Source of the DNA: DATEBA01 sp035288045
Lineage (GTDB): Bacteria > Actinomycetota > UBA4738 > HRBIN12
Length of the DNA stretch: 37,257 nucleotides
Reading direction: 5' to 3'
NCBI GenBank assembly: GCA_035288045.1
Contig: DATEBA010000045.1
Coordinates: 1 to 37,257, forward strand
Shown here: positions 30,907-37,257 of the stretch, piece after piece
Numbering within the stretch: the first letter of the stretch is position 1
How the letters are laid out: every line of letters starts with the position of its first letter
Position numbers and translations under genes: made by a program
The notes under the pieces: model-generated
The model's input: the letters and a program-made list of their open reading frames with translations, nothing else
Database searches by the model: none
Told to the model about the DNA's origin: nothing

Positions 30907-33185
30907 CGGACCGCCGGCCTCGGGAATCGGACGCGAGGGGTGCCCCCCGACATCTCCCAGATCTCGATCGGCCACCGCCGCCGCTTCGCGATCCGGAACA
31001 GCGCGGAGTCGGGCGAGACGACGACGGGGTTCCCCACCGCCCGGAGCAACGGCAGGTCGGAGTGGCTGTCGGCGTACGCATAGCTCGCCCTCAAGTCCGC
31101 GCCCTCGGCCTCCGCGTAGCGGCGGAGCCAAGCGGCCCGCGCCTCCCCGACCAGCGGAGGCTCGGCCATGTAGCCGGTGTACCGTCCCTCGCGCGCGTCG
31201 AGTTTGGCGGCGACGATCAGGTCGAAGAGCGGCGCGAACGGCCGGCAGAACGCCTCGGCCGCGGCCGTGAGCAGGAGTGTGCGGTGCCCGGCCGCGCGGT
31301 GCTCCCTGACCCTTCGCAGCGACGCGGCCGAGGCCTTCTGAAGCGTGAACTCGGCGACGACCTCGTCGATCAGACGGTCGAGGCGATCGACCGAGACCCC
31401 CTCGTACCTCCGGAAGAACGCGCGCAGGAACTCCCCCCGATCCCTCCGATCGGCGAGGAGGTACGCGGGGATCCTCGAGAAGACGCTCGACAGCTCCGAG
31501 GCCCAGCCCTCGGCCTCGAGGTCCGCCATCCGCGCCCACACGTAGGACTCCACCACGTTCGATGAGATAAGGGTCCCCTCCATGTCGAAAACCGCGAGCG
31601 TCAGCCGCTCGTTCTCCCGGATCTGGACGACGGGCTCGGTGCGCGTCTTGGACAGACGCCTGAGCGACCGCGTCACGCTCGGGCAGTGGACTTCCTGGAG
31701 GTAGTACTTCCAGTCGACGACGCGCGGGTCGAACGGGAATCGGGCCTTGTCCTCGACCGGAAGCCGATCGAAGAGCGCCCGCGCGCGGTCGTCGGTGTAG
31801 ATGACCTCGGCCTCCGTATACGCGCGGTAGAGATCGGCGTACCGGCGGATGAACCCGAGGCGGTCCCTGTCGCGATCCACGCGCGACACCGCGTCGCGCA
31901 TCGTCTTGGACTTCGGAAGGTGCGTGACGACCTTCTCGGCTAGGTCGAGAACCTTCTCGCCGGAGCGGAGCATCCGCTCCACCTTTAGGTTCCCCGGGAA
32001 GTCCCAGTCGGGAACTCGGATCTCGCCGCGGCCACGCTGCGGGAGCGGATGCGCGCCGAAGTACTCGCGAACGAGCTCGTACAGCTCGTGATACTGGAGC
32101 GGGTTCCTGTTGCCCGAGGAGACGTGGTAGTACGCGGGCGCCTCCGGCAGCGGTGGGTTCCCCGCGACGGCCAGCATCGCGTTTACCACGAGATCGACCG
32201 GGATGATGTCAACGATGCCCTCGGGGATGCCGGGGAACTCTGGGATGTTGCCCTGGCCGTAGGCGAGGATGATCGGCTCGGCCATCTTGAAGCCCTCGAT
32301 CCAGCCGGGCCGCGGGTGCACGAGCGCGCTCTCGATGATCGAGGGGCGAACGATCGAGAGCGGTAGATCCGCCGCCGCCGCGAGCTCCTCTACGGCTCGT
32401 TCACCCATCGCCTTTGTGAACGTGTAGACGTCGGGCCAGCCAAGCGTCTGCGCCCGGGCGCGCCCGTACTCGCTCAGTCGCTTGGACACCCAATCGCGCC
32501 GGCGCTGCTCGGCGTTCTGGGCCACGGTCTGCGGGCCGGCGCGGCTGTGCCGGCGGCGCGCCTTGGCGACGAGAGAGTCGAGCAGCTCCGGCTTGCGCGA
32601 CTGGGCCTCGACGTCGCGGCGGGCCTGAAGGGCGAGGTCGGCCTCGGTGCGCCAGTCGATCCGGTGGTCCAGGGTCGCCTCGGGGATCACGCCCTTCTTC
32701 GTGCCGGCAACGTAGGCGGTCGAGACGTGGACCAGGTGCGCGCGGTTCCCGGCGTCGCGCACCGCCTCGTAGAGCTGGAGCGCGCCGAGCAGGTTGGTCT
32801 GGAAAGCCTCGTCGATCGGAGGGTCGAAGGCTACGGCGGCGGCGCAGTGGAAGACGACGTCGACGTCACCTGGGAGCGCCGGCGGCGCCTCCGCGAAGTC
32901 CCCCTCGACGATCTCGACCCGCTCGTCGAGGAGCCGCGGCAGGCCGTCCTCGCCCTCGCGCTCGCGCAGCTCGTCGAAGGTGGGCCGCTTGAGGAGCCCC
33001 TCCACCCGCTCCCGGCCGCCCTGGCCGACCTGGGGACGCACGAGGAGGACGAGTCGGGTCTCGGGGAAGTCGAGGAGGAGCCGCTCGAAGACGACCTGCC
33101 CGAGGAAACCCGTCACGCCCGTGATCAGCAAGCGCTTGCCGGCCAGGCGCTCGACGATTGAGGGAGCGCCCTCGTTCTCTACCAT
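30903..33185 (-). CDS. Fatty acyl-CoA reductase fused to a HAD-IB phosphatase-like domain
   Basis: A 760 aa fusion. Residues about 15-510 are an extended short-chain reductase of the FAR/male-sterility type. The NADPH loop is GVTGFLG (23-29), the catalytic serine is in HVSTAYV, and the YxxxK pair is Y254/K258 (YTFTKAMGE). Such enzymes reduce acyl-CoA to fatty aldehyde or alcohol. Residues about 528-745 are a HAD subfamily IB (SerB-like) domain, with nucleophile D534 in FDMEGT and ADSHSD as the last metal motif. The residue two after the nucleophile, usually the acid/base Asp, is E536. The ATG at 33185 lies 7 nt after a CATAAT -10. First gene of the five-gene operon. Confidence 0.88.
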   Translation of the reverse strand: MVENEGAPSIVERLAGKRLLITGVTGFLGQVVFERLLLDFPETRLVLLVRPQVGQGGRERVEGLLKRPTFDELREREGEDGLPRLLDERVEIVEGDFAEAPPALPGDVDVVFHCAAAVAFDPPIDEAFQTNLLGALQLYEAVRDAGNRAHLVHVSTAYVAGTKKGVIPEATLDHRIDWRTEADLALQARRDVEAQSRKPELLDSLVAKARRRHSRAGPQTVAQNAEQRRRDWVSKRLSEYGRARAQTLGWPDVYTFTKAMGERAVEELAAAADLPLSIVRPSIIESALVHPRPGWIEGFKMAEPIILAYGQGNIPEFPGIPEGIVDIIPVDLVVNAMLAVAGNPPLPEAPAYYHVSSGNRNPLQYHELYELVREYFGAHPLPQRGRGEIRVPDWDFPGNLKVERMLRSGEKVLDLAEKVVTHLPKSKTMRDAVSRVDRDRDRLGFIRRYADLYRAYTEAEVIYTDDRARALFDRLPVEDKARFPFDPRVVDWKYYLQEVHCPSVTRSLRRLSKTRTEPVVQIRENERLTLAVFDMEGTLISSNVVESYVWARMADLEAEGWASELSSVFSRIPAYLLADRRDRGEFLRAFFRRYEGVSVDRLDRLIDEVVAEFTLQKASAASLRRVREHRAAGHRTLLLTAAAEAFCRPFAPLFDLIVAAKLDAREGRYTGYMAEPPLVGEARAAWLRRYAEAEGADLRASYAYADSHSDLPLLRAVGNPVVVSPDSALFRIAKRRRWPIEIWEMSGGTPRVRFPRPAVR

Positions 33186-33192
33186 GCGGCAG

Positions 33193-33221
33193 ATTATGAC
33201 TCTCTACCGCTTGGTAGACAA
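33193..33221 (-). promoter_or_regulatory. Promoter of the lipid operon
   Basis: On the minus strand TTGTCT (33221-33216) and CATAAT (33198-33193) are separated by exactly 17 nt, the best promoter in the window. The -10 is 7 nt ahead of the ATG at 33185, implying a leaderless transcript. Confidence 0.7.
33203..33218. promoter_or_regulatory. Perfect palindrome, candidate TetR operator
   Basis: TCTACC-GCTT-GGTAGA is a perfect 6 + 6 bp inverted repeat with a 4 bp centre. It fills most of the spacer between -35 and -10 and overlaps the -35. A bound dimer would block RNA polymerase. Size and symmetry suit a TetR-type repressor, and a TetR gene ends the operon. Confidence 0.65.
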
Positions 33222-33239
33222 GTCCCCCTCCGACCAGGA

Positions 33240-34469
33240 TCAGCCTGCGGGTCCGGAGCCGAGAGTCAGCAGCTGGACCGGCCCCTCGACGAGCAGCTCG
33301 CCCTTGATCCCCTCGCCGTTCACGACCAGGACGTCGTCCCACCCGTCCTGGTCGTAGTCGATCATCGCCGCGACGTCGCCGCACCCGGTCTCTGCCTGGG
33401 GGACCTCGATCTCTGAGAACGCCTTCCCGGAACCGTCGTTCAGCAAGAGGGCGTCCGGTCTGTTCACACCCCTACTGCACGCCTGGACGACGTAGAGGTC
33501 GGCCGACCCGTCGCCGTTGACGTCCCCGCCGACGACCCATTCGCCGATCGTGAGATCGCGAACGGGGATCCGTCGTCCGAAGTGATCGGAGCGCCAGAGC
33601 TGAACCCTCAGATGACGCCGCCGGAGCGAGACCAGGTCGAGATCCTCGTCCTCGTCGAGGTCCACGAGGTCGGCCGAGACGGCGAAGGCTGCCAGGCGGA
33701 GCGAGTCGTCGACCTCGGCGAAGCTCGCCCCGTCCTCGTTCCGGTAGAGCTTCAGCTCGTCCTGGCCGCAGACGAGCACGTCGTCCCAGCCGTCCCCGTC
33801 CACGTCGGCCGCCTGCACGCAGTACGCGCCGACCTCACCTCGGACGCCGTAGTCGACCTCCTCGAACGACTCCCCGTTCCGGTTTATGAAGAGCCGGTTG
33901 GGCGAGGTCCGCTCGTCCTGCCGCGGATACCGGTTGCCCACGAACGGATCCGGGTAGGCATCATGGTTCACGTCGAGGAACGTGACCTGGCGCCCACGGC
34001 CGTATGGGTCGGTGACTCCGTACTCGGAGGCCCGATCCACGAAGGATCCGCCGGGCTGATGCATCCACAGCTCGTTCGCCTTCGAGATGGTCCCGTGCTC
34101 CGCCCCCCGTGAGCAGTAGATATCGTCGAGCCCGTCCCGGTCCACGTCGCCCCAGGCGCAGCCGTGCCGGTCGTTGTCCGCGGCAAGCGTTCCGGCCGCG
34201 TACTCCGAGAAGGTGCCCCCGTCGTTGTGGTAGATCCTCGCCGCGAGGTCGTGCCGGCCCATGAGGACATCCTCGAGACCGTCGCGGTCGAAGTCACCGA
34301 CGGCGAGCGACCAGCTCCTCGTGATCTCGTAGATCCGCGCCTCACTCGCGGCGTCCCACACCGACTGCGCGGCAGCGCTGCCCGGTCCGCGAGGTTCGAG
34401 CACGAAGCTCAAAGCCAGGAGGGCGAGGGCCCATCTTGAAACCTCTCGCCCCCGGGATCCGGCTTTCAC
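33240..34469 (-). CDS. Secreted FG-GAP/VCBS repeat beta-propeller protein
   Basis: A 409 aa protein with a signal sequence (hydrophobic about 13-24, cleavage near AAAQS, about residue 36). Seven calcium-loop motifs of the D-x-D-x-D-G-x-x-D type recur at regular spacing (for example GDFDRDGLED, GDVDRDGLDD, ADVDGDGWDD, GDVNGDGSAD, IDYDQDGWDD). This points to a seven-bladed integrin-like propeller that binds calcium. No catalytic domain is seen, so binding or adhesion at the cell surface is the likely role. GTG start, 10 bp after the sulfatase stop on the same strand; the two are probably co-transcribed. The ribosome-binding site is weak. Confidence 0.78.
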   Translation of the reverse strand: MKAGSRGREVSRWALALLALSFVLEPRGPGSAAAQSVWDAASEARIYEITRSWSLAVGDFDRDGLEDVLMGRHDLAARIYHNDGGTFSEYAAGTLAADNDRHGCAWGDVDRDGLDDIYCSRGAEHGTISKANELWMHQPGGSFVDRASEYGVTDPYGRGRQVTFLDVNHDAYPDPFVGNRYPRQDERTSPNRLFINRNGESFEEVDYGVRGEVGAYCVQAADVDGDGWDDVLVCGQDELKLYRNEDGASFAEVDDSLRLAAFAVSADLVDLDEDEDLDLVSLRRRHLRVQLWRSDHFGRRIPVRDLTIGEWVVGGDVNGDGSADLYVVQACSRGVNRPDALLLNDGSGKAFSEIEVPQAETGCGDVAAMIDYDQDGWDDVLVVNGEGIKGELLVEGPVQLLTLGSGPAG

Positions 34470-34479
34470 GGGTCCCGCC

Positions 34480-35952
34480 CTACGGGCAGGCGTTGCCGCC
34501 GGAGGTGCCGGCGCAGTCCCAGTCGGCGTGAAGCTGCGTCTCGTACGCACCGTAGTCGGGGTCGTTCCCCGCGTCCTCGTCCTCGAGAAGGTTGACGAGC
34601 TGGAACGGGTCGGAGTCGAGGTCGTAGTACTCCCTGAACAGGACGTTCGCCGAAGGCGGGTTGTTGCTGTCGTACCACTCCGTGTACTGCACCGATCCGT
34701 CCCAGTAGGCGGCCCACGCGGGGACGCCGGGGGAGTCGGAGCTGTTGAAGTACTCGAGCAGCATGCGGCCCCGCGTGCAGGTTCCGTCGGTCTCACCCAG
34801 GAGCGAGTGTCCGTCCAGCGGGTACTCGAGAGCCGGCGAGAAGTCCGCCGCGTCCAACATCGTGGGCAGAAGGTCCACGTTGGCCACGAAGCAGGAGCTG
34901 TTCGCGCCCTTGGGCACCCCGCCCTTGGGCCACCGCATATAGAACGGCACCTTGAAGGCCTCCGTGTAGGCGAAGCGCTTGTCCGGCCCAATCTTGTGCT
35001 CGCCCCAGAAGTATCCGTTGTCGGAGGTGAATATCGCGATCGTGTTGTTCTCTCCGAGGTTCTTCATCCGCTTGAAGATGGCACCGACCATGTCGTCCAC
35101 CGACATCAGGGTCCTTAGGTACTCCTCCCGGTAGGGCGCGACCTCGTCCCCCGTCCAGTTGCGGTTTCGCACCCACGCCGGCTTGTCGGTCCGAGGCGAC
35201 TCGTCCACCGACGGAAGGCGGTCCCAATTCGGCACAGGCGCCTCGTCGTACTTGGGCTCTAGTCGGAACTGGTACTCCGGGTCGTTGGGGTCGCTGCGGT
35301 CGAAGGATTTCTTGTCGTGCTTGTGGGGGGCCTGAGGCGCGACGTAGAGGAACCACGGCTTCCCGTCGTTCGCGTCGTTGAAGTACTGGAGGTACTCCAG
35401 CGACTTCTGCTTCGTGATGGTCGTCGTGTACTGGTCGCCGGGGTTGTTGAAATAGGAATCGTCGAAGTTCCAGTCGCCGTAATACCCGCCTCCGGTCAGA
35501 GAGTACCGGTCCCAGTTCGGGGGGTTGTCCTGTGAGAACGGGTAGTTGATCAGCATCTTCCCCACGATGCCCGTGAAGTAGTTGCCGTCGTCTTGGAGGT
35601 ACTTCTGGATCGTCGCATTCTGGTCGACGATGGTCGTGCCGCTCCCGTTGGTCTTCACAAGGTGGTTGTGCGCGTACCGCCCGCTGAAGATCGTGGAGCG
35701 CGACGGGCAGCACAGCGGCGTGGTCACGAATCCGTTCGTGAACTCGGTCCCATTCTGGTCGAACTTCGCGAGCGTCTTCGGCATGACGGCCATCGTCCCG
35801 TTCAGCCGCTGGTCGTCGGTCACGATGATCAGAACGTTCGGCTTGGCGGCCGCCTGCGCGGAGCGCGTCGCGATGATCGGCCCCCCGGGCAGCGGGAGCC
35901 CGGCCGCCACCGCGGCGGCGATCGTCAGGGCGAGCAGGAGCTTCACGCGCAT
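34480..35952 (-). CDS. Secreted sulfatase (formylglycine type)
   Basis: A 490 aa exported hydrolase with a signal peptide (about 1-36). The N-terminal metal site is VTDDQ (44-48), and the sulfatase signature CCPSR is at 81-85. C81 is the residue that the formylglycine-generating enzyme would oxidise. A later FTSDNGYFWGEH motif carries further metal ligands. It should remove sulfate esters from a sugar or aryl substrate outside the cell; sequence style is closest to the arylsulfatase/N-acetylglucosamine-6-sulfatase group. The activating enzyme is not in the window. The ATG at 35952 has GGAGG 6 nt upstream. The FG-GAP gene follows on the same strand. Confidence 0.9.
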   Translation of the reverse strand: MRVKLLLALTIAAAVAAGLPLPGGPIIATRSAQAAAKPNVLIIVTDDQRLNGTMAVMPKTLAKFDQNGTEFTNGFVTTPLCCPSRSTIFSGRYAHNHLVKTNGSGTTIVDQNATIQKYLQDDGNYFTGIVGKMLINYPFSQDNPPNWDRYSLTGGGYYGDWNFDDSYFNNPGDQYTTTITKQKSLEYLQYFNDANDGKPWFLYVAPQAPHKHDKKSFDRSDPNDPEYQFRLEPKYDEAPVPNWDRLPSVDESPRTDKPAWVRNRNWTGDEVAPYREEYLRTLMSVDDMVGAIFKRMKNLGENNTIAIFTSDNGYFWGEHKIGPDKRFAYTEAFKVPFYMRWPKGGVPKGANSSCFVANVDLLPTMLDAADFSPALEYPLDGHSLLGETDGTCTRGRMLLEYFNSSDSPGVPAWAAYWDGSVQYTEWYDSNNPPSANVLFREYYDLDSDPFQLVNLLEDEDAGNDPDYGAYETQLHADWDCAGTSGGNACP

Positions 35953-36085
35953 CTCGACCTCCGGGGGGAGCGGCCACCGTGGACCGCACCGTGAACACAG
36001 GAGCCTAGCCGTCGGTTCTCGCTATCACAACGGCCGAACGTCTACGCGCCCCCCATCGTTCGGACGCCCGAGTCGCGGACGAGGC

Positions 36086-36091
36086 TAGACT
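36086..36091 (+). promoter_or_regulatory. -10-like hexamer TAGACT ahead of the GNAT gene
   Basis: TAGACT is followed by 10 nt and the ATG at 36102, leaving a leader of about 3 nt without a Shine-Dalgarno sequence. The rest of the 149 bp gap to the sulfatase start holds no gene that I can see. Confidence 0.4.
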
Positions 36092-36101
36092 CGGCCGACC
36101 A

Positions 36102-36575
36102 ATGGACATCTCGGAGCTGCCGGTGGTCCGCTTCGCCCGCCCGGACGACTGGCCCGCGGTCGCCGGCCTGCTGGTTGAGCTGGGCCGCGGGGTCGCGGAG
36201 GGGACCGCCGACGATCCGACCCACCAGATCCAGTTCGCCGGCCACATCCGCCGCCTCGAGACCGTGACGCTCGTCGCCGAGATGGAGGGTCGCGTCGCGG
36301 GAGTGCTCGACATGGAGTACCACCAGCGCCTGGGTGACCACCGACCGCAGGCCAGAGTCCACGACGTCGTCGTGACCGAAGGCTCGAGGCAAACCGGGGT
36401 GGGCCGTGCCCTCCTCGGCCGCGCTGAAGAGCTCGCCCGCAAGCGTGGATGCTTCCGCATGACCCTGGTGACTGCGAACTGGCGCGACTTCGCTCACCGC
36501 TTCTACCTGAAGCACGGCTGGGACGACTACGGAAAGTGGTTCGTGAAGAACCTCCTGGGACCCGAGAGCGCGTGA
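36102..36575 (+). CDS. GNAT-family N-acetyltransferase
   Basis: A 157 aa single-domain acetyltransferase. The acetyl-CoA-binding segment VHDVVVTEGSRQTGVGRALLGRA (about 86-108) contains the R/Q-x-x-G-x-G/A loop, and the motif B region RFYLKHGW (about 132-139) follows. It transfers an acetyl group to an amine of an unknown acceptor. Homology starts close to the ATG at 36102. Neighbours are unrelated, so context does not suggest a substrate. Confidence 0.88.
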   Translation: MDISELPVVRFARPDDWPAVAGLLVELGRGVAEGTADDPTHQIQFAGHIRRLETVTLVAEMEGRVAGVLDMEYHQRLGDHRPQARVHDVVVTEGSRQTGVGRALLGRAEELARKRGCFRMTLVTANWRDFAHRFYLKHGWDDYGKWFVKNLLGPESA

Positions 36576-36656
36576 TCGCGGCCGACGGTCGTCCCACCCG
36601 AACTCCGTAGCCGCAGGCTCAAGGTCAGGCCGCTCCGCGCCGATGCGCTAGGCGTG

Positions 36657-37257
36657 ATGAGGGGATCGCGCCTCCTAGCCGCCGCCCTGTTCGCGACCTG
36701 CCTCGTGGTCGCTGTCACCGGGACCGCCGGTGCGGCCGTTCGCGCCCCACTCAAACCCTCCTCCCGCGGGGCCTACTTCGGGGCGTACGTCCCGCCGAGG
36801 GAGTGGACGGAGCCCGGCCAGAAGAAGGCGGTCCGCAGGTTCGAGGACACCATCGGTCGACGGCTCGACGTCGTGAACATCTACTACCCCTGGGACAAGC
36901 CGTTCCCGAACTGGCGCGAGCCGTGGCACCTGCGCAATGGCCGGATCCCGATGATCTCGTGGAACGGGACCTCCACGCCGGCGATCCTGTCGGGCCGCTA
37001 CAACGCGATGATCCGCGAGCGCGCGGCGGCGGTGGCGGCCCTGCCCGGCGACGTCTTCATCCGGTTCTTCTGGGAGATGGACGGCAACCTCAAGGCGCCC
37101 TGGGTCGAGTCGCCTGCGCGGTTCGTCCGCGCCTGGCGACGGGTCCACGGCATCTTCGAGCGGGCCGGCGCGACGAACGTCGCCTGGGTGTGGTATCCAA
37201 ACGCGTCAGCGTTCGAGGAGGGGACCGCCATGCGGTACTACCCGGGCGATCGCTACG
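36657..37257 (+). CDS. GH26-like secreted glycoside hydrolase, 3' end beyond the window
   Basis: The first 200 codons of a protein cut by the right edge. It has a signal peptide (about 1-27, ending TAGAA). The next part reads GAYFGAYVPP, then VNIYYPWDKPFPNW, PMISWNG and FIRFFWEMDGN (134-144), where E140 matches the acid/base glutamate of GH26 beta-mannanase-type enzymes (usual form RxxHEMNG). WVWYPNAS follows, also typical. The His before the catalytic Glu is replaced by Trp, so the substrate may differ from mannan. The start is ATG 36657; a GTG at 36654 directly in front is also possible. The 81 bp gap to the GNAT gene shows no clear promoter. Confidence 0.72.
   Translation, partial: MRGSRLLAAALFATCLVVAVTGTAGAAVRAPLKPSSRGAYFGAYVPPREWTEPGQKKAVRRFEDTIGRRLDVVNIYYPWDKPFPNWREPWHLRNGRIPMISWNGTSTPAILSGRYNAMIRERAAAVAALPGDVFIRFFWEMDGNLKAPWVESPARFVRAWRRVHGIFERAGATNVAWVWYPNASAFEEGTAMRYYPGDRY

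Overview
The window comes from a very GC-rich actinobacterium (phylum Actinomycetota). The best evidence is a WhiB-family Fe-S regulator, which is essentially confined to that phylum. A PASTA-tailed class A penicillin-binding protein, an NlpC/P60 hydrolase with an N-terminal coiled coil, GTG starts and very tight gene packing agree with this. I cannot name the class or genus. I see no phage, insertion sequence, integrase or CRISPR array. Genes are packed with 1-4 bp overlaps or short gaps, and no gene-free stretch exceeds 300 bp.

Layout. 1-257 holds nothing recognisable. 258-3556 carries a Crp/Fnr regulator, a metallo-beta-lactamase-fold hydrolase, a NUDIX hydrolase and a MidA/NDUFAF7-type methyltransferase. 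3618-6264 carries a secreted Asp-box propeller protein and a solitary NuoD. 6329-9536 is selA-selB, the selenocysteine insertion machinery; no selC, selD or selenoprotein is seen. 9533-14276 has RidA, WhiB, NfeD and a class A PBP. 14273-16626 has YqeY, a metallophosphoesterase and a GT4 glycosyltransferase. tRNA-Pro(CGG) with a strong terminator follows, then NlpC/P60, then an ECF sigma factor with a small zinc anti-sigma factor.

23593-18915 (minus) is an apparent operon: glutaredoxin-thioredoxin reductase fusion, glucose dehydrogenase, glycogen debranching enzyme. An ADP-ribosylglycohydrolase and a stand-alone rpsD follow. 33185-26574 (minus) is the most interesting region. Five genes are joined by overlaps or a 9 bp gap: a fatty acyl-CoA reductase fused to a HAD phosphatase, a zinc alcohol dehydrogenase, a lactate-racemase (LarA) homologue, a PlsC acyltransferase and a TetR regulator. 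Ahead of the operon is a clear promoter whose spacer holds a perfect inverted repeat, a good candidate for the TetR operator. Two hemerythrin-domain genes lie downstream. The right end (33240-37257) has secreted or surface proteins (FG-GAP propeller, sulfatase, truncated GH26-like hydrolase) and a GNAT acetyltransferase.

Two genome-scale patterns stand out. Many transcription units have a -10-like hexamer (mostly TAnnnT) only 6-8 nt ahead of the start codon and no Shine-Dalgarno sequence, pointing to leaderless mRNAs. Three convergent gene pairs share their stop codons in a single CTAG. Start sites below were chosen using these patterns, homology and Shine-Dalgarno sequences. All functions are inferred from the sequence by recognition of motifs; no database search was run.
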